This document shows, piece after piece, positions 34,104-42,817 of a DNA stretch of 64,000 nt; within the stretch, counting starts at the first letter, position 1, and every line of letters starts with the position of its first letter. The notes under the pieces are model-generated. The model did not search any database. It saw only the letters and a list, made by a program, of their open reading frames with translations, and was not told the origin of the DNA. The translations under genes and the position numbers were made by a program. Source of the DNA: Candidatus Ozemibacter sibiricus (GTDB lineage: Bacteria; Muiribacteriota; Ozemobacteria; Ozemobacterales; Ozemobacteraceae). The stretch is from contig QOQW01000007.1 of the NCBI GenBank assembly GCA_003327425.1, positions 1 to 64,000 on the forward strand, read 5' to 3'.

Positions 34104-34537
34104 GGACCTCCGCGCAGGGCGAAAGAGGTGAAGAAGGGTGGAGCGAAGGAGTCGGCGGGAATCAGCCAGATGCTGACCAGTTTCGGTTCGTGGTCGGTGT
34201 GGACGAACCCGCCGGAATGCAGACCGGTCAGCAGGGTCTGGGCCGGATCGGCGCCGGATTGCCGGGTCAGGGCGCCATCGCGGAGGAGGTAGGTCAGGTG
34301 CAGGCCGCGCGGGCCCGTCAGGACGAGGGCATCTTGGGTGACCCGGGCGGTGGCCGCTTCCCGGCAGTCGGCCCGCAAGCGTTCGAACAGGCGGTGGTAG
34401 GTGCGCAGCAGTTCGGTCGAAGCGGTGGCGGGCGGCTGGCCCGCCATGAACTGGTAGACCGAGAGGGCGGTGGCGCCCAGCATCACCACGAACACCAGCC
34501 CGAGGATCGTTTCCAGGCTTCCCGTGCCGCGGGTCAT
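34097..34537 (-). CDS. pseudopilin-like protein
   Basis: Leader MTRGTG is followed by SLETILGLVFVVMLGATALSVYQF, a type III-like signal with Glu at +3 rather than +5. The ~115-residue mature domain has TYHRLFERLRADCREA. The family beyond minor pilin is unclear. It overlaps both neighbours (4 and 7 bases). Confidence 0.65.
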   Translation of the reverse strand: MTRGTGSLETILGLVFVVMLGATALSVYQFMAGQPPATASTELLRTYHRLFERLRADCREAATARVTQDALVLTGPRGLHLTYLLRDGALTRQSGADPAQTLLTGLHSGGFVHTDHEPKLVSIWLIPADSFAPPFFTSFALRGGPW

Positions 34538-35061
34538 GGCCCGATCTCCAGGATGGGCTGGGGCGGCTGATGGGCCAGGAGGCGTTCGAGGAAGACCCGC
34601 TTCTTGCGGCCAGCTTCCTCGTAGCCGATGTAGACGATCACCTTGTACAAATAATCATCGAGATAGTAGGTGTCGACCTGGCAGGTGAAGGGCTTCAAGG
34701 CCCAGTACAATTTGGGGTTGTCGACTTCTTCGAGCCCGAGATCCTTCCCGAGGAGAGGCCGGAAATATTCGGAGACGACGCGGAACCCCTCGGGAGTGAC
34801 GACGATCGGCTCCTCGGTGGTCATGGACGGGAGAGTATCGGGGGAGGCGTGCTGGCGGGCGAGAATCTTCTCGAGAACGTGATGGGCCAGCAGCGTGGCC
34901 GTGAATTCCATCTCCGATTCGCGCTCCGGGGGGCGCGACAATTTGACCACATAGAACAGGGGAGCCAGCGAGAGGCTCAGCAAGCAGGCCACCAGCAGCA
35001 GTTCGAACAAGCTGGTCCCGCCGCGGGGCCAGCCCCGGGCAGGAAGGTCAGGACATCGCAT
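34534..35061 (-). CDS. pseudopilin, first gene of the six-gene operon
   Basis: A long leader rich in Pro and Arg ends in RGG, then TSLFELLLVACLLSLSLAPLF (Glu at +5) and 130 further residues. There is no Shine-Dalgarno sequence: the ATG at 35061 is 6 bases after an extended -10 box, so translation may start on a leaderless mRNA. The helix and ATLLAHHVLEKIL resemble PilV/GspI-type pilins. Confidence 0.72.
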   Translation of the reverse strand: MRCPDLPARGWPRGGTSLFELLLVACLLSLSLAPLFYVVKLSRPPERESEMEFTATLLAHHVLEKILARQHASPDTLPSMTTEEPIVVTPEGFRVVSEYFRPLLGKDLGLEEVDNPKLYWALKPFTCQVDTYYLDDYLYKVIVYIGYEEAGRKKRVFLERLLAHQPPQPILEIGP

Positions 35062-35067
35062 GGGGTG

Positions 35068-35076
35068 ATTATAGCA
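35068..35076 (-). promoter_or_regulatory. perfect extended -10 box, 6 bases before the ATG
   Basis: TGCTATAAT on the minus strand (35076-35068); a weak -35 CCCACA stands 17 bases upstream. The predicted transcription start coincides with the A of the ATG. Confidence 0.65.
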
Positions 35077-35175
35077 TGGCGGTCTGGCCTTGTGGGCAAC
35101 TGCCTACTCAACTCCCGACCGTGGGATGCCGATGGGTTCCCATAGGAATTCCATCCCGGGAAGGAGCCTAGGCGA

Positions 35176-35802
35176 ATGTTGAGCCGATATCACATCCTGA
35201 TCTCCCTGGTCCTCGGACTGAGCCTGTTGACGGCCGTCGGCTGCGGAACCAGAACCACCCTCCGGGGGAGCATCGTCGGAACCGTCGTCGATTCCCAGAC
35301 CGGGATCGGAGTGGCCGGCGCTTCGGTCATGACATCGCCCTCCACCAGCACGGTGCTGACCGACGTCAATGGGAACTTCACCATCGGGGATGTCCAGCCC
35401 GGGGTTTACACCGTCACCGCTCATGCCAATGACTACAATTCCAATTCGGTGACGGTCACCATCGACAGCGGCCTGACCGCCACCACCAATCTGGTGCTGG
35501 TCTCGATGGGCGGCAGCTTCGCCCGCAACATCCTGCCTATTTTCATGGTCAACTGCTCGATCGTCGGCTGCCATGACGATGGCACGGCGGCGGGCGGCCT
35601 GCGCCTGAACAGCTATGCCAACGTCATGAAGGGCTCGCGCTATGGCGCGGTGATCTACCCCTACGATGCCCAGACCAGCAAACTGGTGCGCCGCATCAAG
35701 GGCATCGAGACCCCCCGCATGCCCAAGAATCGGCCTGCCCTGTCGACGTCCGACCAGGGGTTGATCGCCAACTGGATCAACGGCGGTGCCCGCAACAACT
35801 GA
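35176..35802 (+). CDS. lipoprotein with carboxypeptidase-regulatory-like and CX4CH domains
   Basis: AAGGAG lies 9 bases before ATG 35176. The signal LLTAVGCGT suggests lipidation at Cys23. Residues ~30-105 form a beta-sandwich of the CarboxypepD-regulatory type (GTVVDSQTGIGVAGASV, GNFTIGDVQPGVYTVTAH). The C-terminal ~90 residues contain NCSIVGCHDD (CX4CH, near 126) and end LIANWINGGA, a pattern shared by cytochrome c-like domains of Planctomycetes-type proteins, where ordinary members have CX2CH. Haem binding is possible but unproven. 208 residues. Confidence 0.75.
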   Translation: MLSRYHILISLVLGLSLLTAVGCGTRTTLRGSIVGTVVDSQTGIGVAGASVMTSPSTSTVLTDVNGNFTIGDVQPGVYTVTAHANDYNSNSVTVTIDSGLTATTNLVLVSMGGSFARNILPIFMVNCSIVGCHDDGTAAGGLRLNSYANVMKGSRYGAVIYPYDAQTSKLVRRIKGIETPRMPKNRPALSTSDQGLIANWINGGARNN

Positions 35803-35835
35803 CGCGGGAAAGAGCAATCGCGAGGAGAAAGGTAC

Positions 35836-36882
35836 ATGAGTTTCCAACGTGGTGTCCTGATCGGTTCTGCTCTCCTGGCCATCGGCAGCCTATCCTGGGC
35901 CTCGGCCTCGGCCCCGGCGGGGAAATCGCCTGCCGCCTCGGCCCTCAAGCCGGCGGCCAGCCCGACGACGACCAACAAGGTCTTGCCGCGTCTGCCGGCG
36001 GCGAAGATCGAGACCGTCTCCCAGATGCCGGCCAACCAGGATCTGGGCGGGGGCCTGAGTCTGGTCGCCCCTCCGGCCGAACTGCCCCGAGCGGTGACGC
36101 CGACGGCCATCCCTGCTCCGGCCGCCTCTGCCCATGAACCGACCGCTCGAGCCGGGGAGTCGCCCACGGTCGCGGCGGCCAGACCTGCCCCCGCCCCGGC
36201 GTCGGGCCAAGCCGCGGCGGCGCCGCGCTCGGCGAAATCGAGCGAACAGCTGAAAGCGCTGACCGAAAAAGTACGGGCCCAGCTGGCCGCCGAAACGACG
36301 GCCTCTGCTGCCCCGACCGCCAGGAAGCAGAACCGACCGCCGAGCGCTCTCGCGGCGGCGCCCGCGCCGGCCGCCGGGGAACTCACGATCGTTCCCGCTC
36401 CCCAGGAACGCCCCACGGGGCAGAAGGCTGCCGCCGCTCCGGGCAAGGCGGCCAACCCGCGCCAGCAGGTCCAGAGTGCCGCCGCGGCGGCCGCCAAGCC
36501 GGGCAAGCTGTTCTCCTATGTCCGCCTGCTGAACTATGCGCCCCACCCGACCGTCGAAGAGTTCCTCAAAGATCGCCCGCTCGTCCTGAAGGACCGCCAG
36601 TACTGGTTCAGCGTGAAGTACATCGAAGGCTGGAAGGCCCTCAACGATGAGGAGGGGTTGCTGCAGAACGTCTGCTTCGAAATCTCCCTGATGGATGGCG
36701 ATCGGAAGGTGCGCACCCTGCGCACGCCGAAAGTCGACCTCAAGCCGGAGAGGATCGCCAAGGGGCAGGTGCTGGGGATTGTCGAAGTGCCTCCCTATCG
36801 CTTCTACATCACGGTCGACCAGTTCACTCTGAAGAAGAAGGGCATCGCTGACCTCGTCTTCAAACTCGATCTCCTGGGCTGA
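35836..36882 (+). CDS. secreted Ala/Pro-rich protein with a compact C-terminal domain
   Basis: The signal peptide MSFQRGVLIGSALLAIGSLSWAS is followed by ~200 residues dominated by Ala, Pro, Ser and Thr, then a folded ~125-residue domain (FSYVRLLNYAPHPTVEEFL, RQYWFSVKYIEGWKAL, YRFYITVDQFTLKKKG). I do not recognise the family. It lies between the lipoprotein and motA on the same strand, and a hairpin follows its stop. Confidence 0.65.
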   Translation: MSFQRGVLIGSALLAIGSLSWASASAPAGKSPAASALKPAASPTTTNKVLPRLPAAKIETVSQMPANQDLGGGLSLVAPPAELPRAVTPTAIPAPAASAHEPTARAGESPTVAAARPAPAPASGQAAAAPRSAKSSEQLKALTEKVRAQLAAETTASAAPTARKQNRPPSALAAAPAPAAGELTIVPAPQERPTGQKAAAAPGKAANPRQQVQSAAAAAAKPGKLFSYVRLLNYAPHPTVEEFLKDRPLVLKDRQYWFSVKYIEGWKALNDEEGLLQNVCFEISLMDGDRKVRTLRTPKVDLKPERIAKGQVLGIVEVPPYRFYITVDQFTLKKKGIADLVFKLDLLG

Positions 36883-36901
36883 ACCAGCCTGGCAAGCGGC
36901 T

Positions 36902-36929
36902 GGGGGAAAGTCCGCGAGGGCTTTCCCCC
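36902..36929 (+). terminator. 9-bp hairpin between the secreted protein and motA
   Basis: GGGGGAAAG (36902-36910) pairs perfectly with CTTTCCCCC (36921-36929), loop 10. No T run follows. It could terminate transcription, protect an upstream message end or lower motAB expression. Confidence 0.4.
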
Positions 36930-36949
36930 TCGCTTCCTGAAGGAGGACC

Positions 36950-37759
36950 ATGGACAAGATCACTGCATTCGGAACGGCGTTCGGCATGTTGGCCCTGATC
37001 GTCGGGGTCAAGCTGGGAGGAGGGTCGATCCTCTCCTTCTTCGACATTCCATCCATGATCCTCGTGTTCGGCGGCTCGTTCGGCGGCATGTGCATCGCCT
37101 ACAGCTGGCCTCGCGTCAATATGATCTTTGGCGGGGTCAAGCTGGCCTATCTGGCCCCCAAGGAATTCGACTACCTCAAGCTGATCAGCAACATCCTCTC
37201 CATCTCCGAGATCGCCCGCAAAGAAGGGATCCTGGCGCTCGACACGCGGATCGCCGAGATCGAGGAGCCGATGCTGCAGCGCGGCCTGCAGATGGTGGTC
37301 GACGGGATCGACGTCAACCTCATCCGCGAAGTGCTGGACAACGAGATCGAGAGCGCCGCCGACCGGCATGCCGACATCAAATCCTCCATCGATTTCTTCG
37401 CGTCGGTGGCGCCCGCCTTCGGTCTGATCGGCACCATCCTCGGTCTGATCGGATTGCTGCGCAACATGGACGATCCCTCGGCCATCGGTCCCTCGATGGC
37501 TCTGGCCCTGGTCACCACCCTCTATGGCGCCATCTTTGCCAACATGTTCATGATGCCCTTCGGCAAAAAACTCGAAGAACGCAGCAACGACGAGAAGCTG
37601 TTCGGTCAGATCATCGCCAAAGGGTGTCTGATGATCTCGGCGGGCGTTCATCCCCGGATCATCCAGGAGCGTCTGCTGTCCTACCTGTCGGCCAGCAACC
37701 GTGCCAAATTCGTGGAGCTGCACCTTTCCGAGGAATTGAAAAAGGGTGGCGAAAAGTAA
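36950..37759 (+). CDS. motA: MotA-type proton-channel protein
   Basis: A strong GAAGGAGGACC precedes the ATG. The 269-residue protein has the MotA layout: four hydrophobic segments (two at the start, two at the end around PAFGLIGTILGLIGLLRNM and MALALVTTLYGAIFANMFM) and a cytoplasmic loop with acidic and basic residues. MotA with MotB forms a stator driven by ions. No flagellar gene is present in the window, so it may power flagella encoded elsewhere or another motor. It overlaps motB. Confidence 0.92.
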   Translation: MDKITAFGTAFGMLALIVGVKLGGGSILSFFDIPSMILVFGGSFGGMCIAYSWPRVNMIFGGVKLAYLAPKEFDYLKLISNILSISEIARKEGILALDTRIAEIEEPMLQRGLQMVVDGIDVNLIREVLDNEIESAADRHADIKSSIDFFASVAPAFGLIGTILGLIGLLRNMDDPSAIGPSMALALVTTLYGAIFANMFMMPFGKKLEERSNDEKLFGQIIAKGCLMISAGVHPRIIQERLLSYLSASNRAKFVELHLSEELKKGGEK

Positions 37760-38498
37760 GAAGAAGTACGACGATCCCTCCGCGCCGCTGTGGTGCCTGT
37801 CCTATGGGGACATGGTCACCAACATGCTCTGCTTCTTCGTCATGCTGATGATCTTCGCCAAATTCGACGCCCAGGACAAGACCAAAGCCAAGGAATCGCG
37901 GGCCCTGGAAGAGGCCTTCTCGGCGGCGTTCAGCCTGACGCCGGAGCGCGGCGCCCATCAATGGCTCATCGCCGGCGGCAAAGGCATCGTGCTCACGCCC
38001 CAACGGAAGGAGCAGAGCGAGATCCCGCGCATCGCCAACCGCGTCAAGAAGGCGTTGCAGACCGTGAGCATGCGGGACAAGATCCTCGTGCTGACCGACA
38101 ATCGCATGGTCAAGATCCGGATCCCATCGAAAGTCCTGTTCATGAGCGGCTCGGCCGTCCTGCGGCCCGGCTCGGAGGAAGTGCTGATGGCCCTGCTGCC
38201 GGTCATCAGCGAAGTGCCCAATGACATCCGGGTCGACGGCCATTCCGATGACGTGCCCACGCGCAATCCGATGTTCCCGACCAACTGGGAACTCTCGACC
38301 GCTCGGGCCTGCACGGTCGTCCGGTTCTACACCGAAAAGCTGAACCAGGATCCGACCCGGTTCGCCGCGCAGGGCTTCGCGGAATTCCAGCCGCAACGGG
38401 AGAATCGCACCGAAGCCGATCGTGAACTGAACCGGCGGGTCGAGATCAACATCCTCACCAGCAAGCAGAAGCGGCCGGCGAACTTCCAGTGGGAATGA
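37746..38498 (+). CDS. motB: MotB-type stator protein with OmpA domain
   Basis: The start is GTG at 37746, 14 bases inside motA. The 250-residue protein has a short basic N-terminus, the membrane helix YGDMVTNMLCFFVMLMIF with the Asp of the proton path, then an OmpA-like domain (VDGHSDDVPTRN, NWELSTARA, NRTEADRELNRRVEI) that binds peptidoglycan. The typical plug region is present but short. Confidence 0.92.
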   Translation: MAKSKKKYDDPSAPLWCLSYGDMVTNMLCFFVMLMIFAKFDAQDKTKAKESRALEEAFSAAFSLTPERGAHQWLIAGGKGIVLTPQRKEQSEIPRIANRVKKALQTVSMRDKILVLTDNRMVKIRIPSKVLFMSGSAVLRPGSEEVLMALLPVISEVPNDIRVDGHSDDVPTRNPMFPTNWELSTARACTVVRFYTEKLNQDPTRFAAQGFAEFQPQRENRTEADRELNRRVEINILTSKQKRPANFQWE

Positions 38499-38529
38499 GC
38501 GCGCCGCCCGCGGCGGGGAGCGTGGAACG

Positions 38530-39444
38530 TCAGGGCCGGCGATCGTCGGGGCGCGGCCAGCGGCGCTGACGGGTGGCGGGGCCGGCCCGCGCCTGGCGAT
38601 AGAGCTCGTCGACCATCTCGCGCGACAGGGAGTTGTCAAGCTCGCGCTCACCGGCGACGAAGGGGTCGAGCAGCGTCACTGCTTCCCGGAAGCGACCCAG
38701 GCCCAGGCAGCTGCGGGCTTTGCCGACCAGCCACGTCGGCCGGTCGGGCTCTGCCGACAGCAACTTCGAATAGAGCAGATAGGCAGGCAGGAACTGGTGC
38801 CGCGCCAGGGCGTCTTCAGCGTCGCGGGCCCACCCATCTCGTACGAGCCGATCCGATGTCGGGTAGAGCGATGATCGGGAGAGGATCGGCTCGAGGGTGG
38901 GGGGAGCCGAACCGAGCGGGGTGGCGATCGGGACCGGGGCGGTGGCCAAGGCCGAGTCGAGGCGGGGGGCGGTGTGCAGGAAGCTGGGGCCGAACCAGCC
39001 TTTGCGGAACCGGCGGGCGGTCAGGTCGGGATCGGGCCCCGGGAGGGGCAGGTAGTCGGTCGTGAGCGGCCCGTGTCGGTGTTCCCAGGCCGCGAAGAGC
39101 TGGCGATAGGTCTGCACGAGCGGATGACGGGGCGAGATGGCCCCCGCCAGGCGGATCCAGGTCCAGGCGTCGGCCAGCCGGCCCGCGGCGACGTCGATCC
39201 GGCCGAGCAGCAGCAGCGGTTCGATCTCGCGGGGGAAGGCCCGGTGGACCGACAGCGCCAGGGTGCGAGCCTCGTCGAACCGCCCCGCCTGGAACAGCCC
39301 GGCCGCTTCGCGGAGAGGGCGGGGCATCTCTCCGGCCAGCGCCGGGGCGGGGCCGGCGGTGCACAGATGCCAGCCGAGGATGGCCAGACAGGCCAGCGCC
39401 ACGACCGGCGTGGACAGGCCCAGGGCGCGGCGGAACCTTCGCAC
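38530..39444 (-). CDS. exported tetratricopeptide-like protein, end of the pilus operon
   Basis: An N-terminal signal or anchor (PVVALACLAILGWHL) precedes helical repeats with TPR features (EAAGLFQAGRFDEARTLAL, GRLADAWTWIRLAGAISPRHP, and later GLGRFREAVTLLDPF). 304 residues. It is the last gene of the long minus-strand pilus operon, 7 bases after the previous gene. A lipoprotein-like PilF/PilW stator or assembly role is possible but not shown. Confidence 0.65.
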   Translation of the reverse strand: MRRFRRALGLSTPVVALACLAILGWHLCTAGPAPALAGEMPRPLREAAGLFQAGRFDEARTLALSVHRAFPREIEPLLLLGRIDVAAGRLADAWTWIRLAGAISPRHPLVQTYRQLFAAWEHRHGPLTTDYLPLPGPDPDLTARRFRKGWFGPSFLHTAPRLDSALATAPVPIATPLGSAPPTLEPILSRSSLYPTSDRLVRDGWARDAEDALARHQFLPAYLLYSKLLSAEPDRPTWLVGKARSCLGLGRFREAVTLLDPFVAGERELDNSLSREMVDELYRQARAGPATRQRRWPRPDDRRP

Positions 39445-39451
39445 GCGGAAC

Positions 39452-39769
39452 TCAGTCGGCTTTGCCCGGATTGCCGATCTGATTCAGATCGATGTCGGGC
39501 TGGTCGAGCGGTGGCAATTCCTGCGGCGGGCTGCCAGGGACGGGGAGCGGGCCGGAGCCGAGGAGTTCGGGCGGCACATCGATCGGCTGCCCGGCCCCCG
39601 GCCCGCTCTGGTGCTCGAGATCATAGGAATCGCCCTGCTTGTAGTCGTCCGGCGGGGGGTAGTCCTCCTGGCTGGTGACGGCGATATACGCCTGGTTGGC
39701 TACCATGATGAAGATCGCCAGCAGGATCAGGACCAGACCCCACTTCCATGTTTCATTGCCGATTTCCAT
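39452..39769 (-). CDS. small membrane protein with Pro-rich tail
   Basis: ATG 39769 follows CAGGAGCACGT. A 105-residue protein: one hydrophobic helix (WKWGLVLILLAIFIMVANQAYI), then ~70 residues rich in Pro, Asp and Gln (PPPDDYKQGDSYD...). The position just after PilO and the single anchor with flexible tail recall PilP or GspC, but no homology can be claimed. Confidence 0.6.
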   Translation of the reverse strand: MEIGNETWKWGLVLILLAIFIMVANQAYIAVTSQEDYPPPDDYKQGDSYDLEHQSGPGAGQPIDVPPELLGSGPLPVPGSPPQELPPLDQPDIDLNQIGNPGKAD

Positions 39770-39801
39770 ACGTGCTCCTGTCTGCGCAGTTGGTGTGATG
39801 G

Positions 39802-40566
39802 TCAATCGCCGTGGGAGGGAGCTTCATCCGAGTCGCCGCCTTCGGTCGAGAAAGCCGGGGCGGTCGGCGGGGAGGCGCCCGGAACCGGACTCGGGGCCGG
39901 GGCGGAGGAAGGAGACGGCGCCGGAGGGGCGGTTTTGGCCAGCACCGGGAAGACCAGAATGGCTTTGCCTTTGACGATCCCTGATTCCTCGATGCCCAGG
40001 TCGAGCGACCGGACGTGGAACCTGGGCAGGCTTCGCTTGGCGTGCAGGAAGAACCCGACGATGCCGGCGAACAGGCCTTTCATCTCGACCCGCACGGGCA
40101 GGATCTCCACGCCGGGCCATTCGTTGTCGCCGTCGTCGGTCTCGGCGCCGACCGCCTGGCCGGTCCGTTCATCGAACTGGGGAAGTTCTTCCGGCGGGGC
40201 GGTCGGCGCCGGGCGGCCGCTCTGATCGCTGGTGGCGCCTTTCAGATGGAAGATCGGCAGGAATTCGAACTTCCGCATGATGATCTGGGTGCCGGAGGCG
40301 GCATCGAACAGACCGCGCAGGAGGGTGGCCTCTTCGCCGATCCCCAGCCAGCGGAGCGGCAAGCGGGCCGGGGCGCTGGCCAGGCTGGCCTTCAGGGCAT
40401 CGTGCTCGGCCGTCAGTCGAGCTAGTTCGGCGGTCTCCTGCTCCTGGCGGAGGGTCTCCTCGGCGATCCGGGATTCGAGATCGCCCAGCAGGAACCAGCG
40501 GCCGAGCAGGAAGAGCAGGAGCAGGGCCAGCCCGGTGACGATCAGGGAAACAGTCAGGCGGTTCAT
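39802..40566 (-). CDS. PilO/GspM-like assembly protein
   Basis: Short N-terminus, one helix (TVSLIVTGLALLLLFLLGRWFL), then a coiled coil (ESRIAEETLRQEQETAELARL) and a ferredoxin-like soluble domain: the PilO layout. The gene follows the PilM-PilN fusion with a 4-base overlap, as PilO follows PilN in pilMNOPQ. The last ~40 residues are Pro-rich. PilO bridges PilN and the secretin-side PilP. Confidence 0.72.
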   Translation of the reverse strand: MNRLTVSLIVTGLALLLLFLLGRWFLLGDLESRIAEETLRQEQETAELARLTAEHDALKASLASAPARLPLRWLGIGEEATLLRGLFDAASGTQIIMRKFEFLPIFHLKGATSDQSGRPAPTAPPEELPQFDERTGQAVGAETDDGDNEWPGVEILPVRVEMKGLFAGIVGFFLHAKRSLPRFHVRSLDLGIEESGIVKGKAILVFPVLAKTAPPAPSPSSAPAPSPVPGASPPTAPAFSTEGGDSDEAPSHGD

Positions 40567-42257
40567 GGCAGTTCCCCTTTCAGGATGAAGCGCTGGTCGC
40601 CGCTGCCTTTGGGCACCAGACGGAGCTGGCGGATCCGTCGGAGGACCCGGGCCTGGACGAGCCCTTCGGCGAAGGCGGCCAGCCCTTCATAGCCTCTCGT
40701 CCACCCGTGGATCGTCAGGAATTCGCCGCCGGGATCATCGATGGTTTCCTGCTCCTGGGCCTGGCTGGGGCCGCTGGGGGGCGGGGGTGGGGCGGGCTGA
40801 CCAGCTTCATCGCCGTCGGCCGGAGCCCCCTGGCTCTGATCAGGCGCCGCCTCCTCTTCCTCGGCGATCTCGTCTTCGTTCTGCGAACGGCTCTGAATGA
40901 GAATCCTGGTCAGCCGAAGGCCGGGGGGGCGTTTGCGCTCGGCCAGGAACAGGATCTCGTCGGCCGAGCGCTGCGGCCGCAGGAAGGGCTGCAACGCGCT
41001 CTGGTCGCGGGGCGACAGCTTGACTTCCGGCACTCGGGCCTGGTGCAGTCTCGTCAGGCGGACGCGCGTGGAGATCAGATCGTTGGCCGTGATGTTCGCC
41101 TTCTGCCGGACCTGGTCGAGCTGGTCGGCGAGCGAGATCCGCCAGAACAGCAGGACGATCGTCACCACCATGGCGCCGGAGAGGCCGAGCCAGAGCGGGA
41201 GCAGCGCGGTGAGGCGCGCCATTCTGGCTTCCCAGGCGAGTTCATGCAGTCGGGCCTGCAGGTTGGCGGCCGGGGCCGCCGGATCGGCATGGGCACGGAA
41301 GACGCCCAGGGCTGGCAGGAAGGGCAGCAGCTTGACGTGGCGCGGCCCGGGCCCCGGCGGTTCGGCCATCTGCGGCAGGATGGGCGAGATGTCGATGGCG
41401 TTCGAGACATCGAGGGTGTCGACCTTGCCGGGGGCGAAGTAGTCGCGGGCGAAGCTGAAGAACTCGGGGCGCGTGGCGCCGCCGCCGTACAGCCGCAGCT
41501 CGTCGATGTGGCCGAGCTTGCTGACCGCCCGGAAGTAGTCGAAGCTGAAGCGGATCTTCTGGGCGAAGCCCTCCATTTCGCCCGGGAGCGCGGGTTGGGA
41601 AAAATCCCCCGCTCCGGAGGGGATGAACCGGTAGAACTTGAGTTCGCCCGAGGCGAAGATCTGCAGGTGGGTGCCGGCATGCCCGAGATTGATCAGCGAC
41701 AGGGCGGGCAGACCCAGGTTGGCGCTGCCCTCCTTGAGGGCCAGACTGCCGAAGACCTCGGCATAGGTCCCGGTCAGGTGGATGCCGGCCGCCGTGTACA
41801 GGTCGTCGTGCCGTTGCAGGATGGCCTGGGGGATGACCGCCAGGATGGCGGAGGGCGGCGATTCGCGCAGGAGCCGCCAGCCGAACATGAACGGCTCGTT
41901 GCGGTAGGTGGGAGACAGGAGTTTCTTGGCCTCCCAGGCCAGGACGCTCGGGAGCTTGTCGGGCGGCACCTGACTGGGGGGCTCCACCAGCTTCGCCTGC
42001 AGCTCGCGGCTGTTGAACACCGACAGGCATTCGCGGATCTCGCCCATCGGCAGACGAGCGGCCACCAGTTTCAGTTGCTGGACGAGGTGCTCCCGGAACT
42101 CCGCTTCGCCAGGAAACTCGCCGAGCGGCTGGACCAGCTCGCTCTCCAGGGCGACCACCCGGTCTTTGCCCGACCGTCGCTCGATCAGGATGGCCTTGAC
42201 GGCGTAGGAACCGACATCGAACACGGCATAGAAGCCGTCTGCGAGGGATGTCTTCAT
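40563..42257 (-). CDS. pilM: PilM-PilN fusion (GspL-like)
   Basis: ATG 42257 follows CCTGGAGGCTTC. Residues 1-350 are an actin-like ATPase domain of the PilM type: YAVFDVGSYAVKAIL (phosphate-1), ALSLINLGHAGTHLQIF (phosphate-2) and DELRLYGGGATRP (adenosine). A single membrane helix (LWLGLSGAMVVTIVLLFW) and a periplasmic coiled part then resemble PilN. In GspL of type II secretion these halves are also one chain, so the machine here is intermediate between pilus and secretion architectures. 564 residues. Confidence 0.8.
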   Translation of the reverse strand: MKTSLADGFYAVFDVGSYAVKAILIERRSGKDRVVALESELVQPLGEFPGEAEFREHLVQQLKLVAARLPMGEIRECLSVFNSRELQAKLVEPPSQVPPDKLPSVLAWEAKKLLSPTYRNEPFMFGWRLLRESPPSAILAVIPQAILQRHDDLYTAAGIHLTGTYAEVFGSLALKEGSANLGLPALSLINLGHAGTHLQIFASGELKFYRFIPSGAGDFSQPALPGEMEGFAQKIRFSFDYFRAVSKLGHIDELRLYGGGATRPEFFSFARDYFAPGKVDTLDVSNAIDISPILPQMAEPPGPGPRHVKLLPFLPALGVFRAHADPAAPAANLQARLHELAWEARMARLTALLPLWLGLSGAMVVTIVLLFWRISLADQLDQVRQKANITANDLISTRVRLTRLHQARVPEVKLSPRDQSALQPFLRPQRSADEILFLAERKRPPGLRLTRILIQSRSQNEDEIAEEEEAAPDQSQGAPADGDEAGQPAPPPPPSGPSQAQEQETIDDPGGEFLTIHGWTRGYEGLAAFAEGLVQARVLRRIRQLRLVPKGSGDQRFILKGELP

Positions 42258-42817
42258 GAAGCCTCCAGGAATCGGCCGATGCCGGTCCGGCCGGGGCATG
42301 GCTGGATCTCGCGCCGCTCCACCCGCCGACGGGCCACCGGCCGGCCTCCCTCCAGGATGGTGGCGGTCGCGATCAGATCGAGCCCGACGCGGGCCGGCCG
42401 GGCGGTGACCTGCACCTCGACCTGCCGGAACGGCCCGAGCGGCGAGACGTACGTGGCGGTGAAGGGGCGGAACGACCGGCGCAGGCGGGCCAGACCCCGC
42501 TCCAGGCCCCCGTCGGCGGCCTGGAAGCCGATCACTTCGAGGGCGGTGGTCCGTCCGTGGTCGAGCGTGAGGCGGACGATGTCCTGCCCGCCCAGCACCA
42601 GGAAGAACAAGACGGTGGTCACCAGGAAGGCCAGGTAGAGGGCGAATCCCCGCCGCGGGTGGATGGGCCGTCGCCGGCCTGCCCGCGCCGCACGGCTGGC
42701 GGCGCCTGTGTCAGCCGGTGGGCGCGGCCTGGCTGGGGGTGGCGGCCGCCGGAGCGCCGGCCGCCCCCACCTTCCGCCCTTGGTTCCGGTTTGTCGGGCC
42801 AGTATGCCTGGGTTCAT
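42254..42817 (-). CDS. PilX/GspK-like minor pilin
   Basis: Start ATG 42817 overlaps the upstream TGA (ATGA). A long Arg/Pro-rich leader of ~55 residues ends in PRRG, then FALYLAFLVTTVLFFLVLGGQDI without Glu5. The mature 110 residues contain FQAADGGLERGLARL, the ADGG/AEAG-type stretch of PilX-like proteins. The leader is unusually long and could be shortened by a later start, but no good alternative was found. Confidence 0.65.
   Translation of the reverse strand: MNPGILARQTGTKGGRWGRPALRRPPPPARPRPPADTGAASRAARAGRRRPIHPRRGFALYLAFLVTTVLFFLVLGGQDIVRLTLDHGRTTALEVIGFQAADGGLERGLARLRRSFRPFTATYVSPLGPFRQVEVQVTARPARVGLDLIATATILEGGRPVARRRVERREIQPCPGRTGIGRFLEAS

Noticed and set aside
36950-38498. ExbB/ExbD or TolQ/TolR instead of MotA/MotB
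   Set aside because: The first protein has four helices in the MotA layout and the second has an OmpA peptidoglycan-binding domain, unlike ExbD or TolR.
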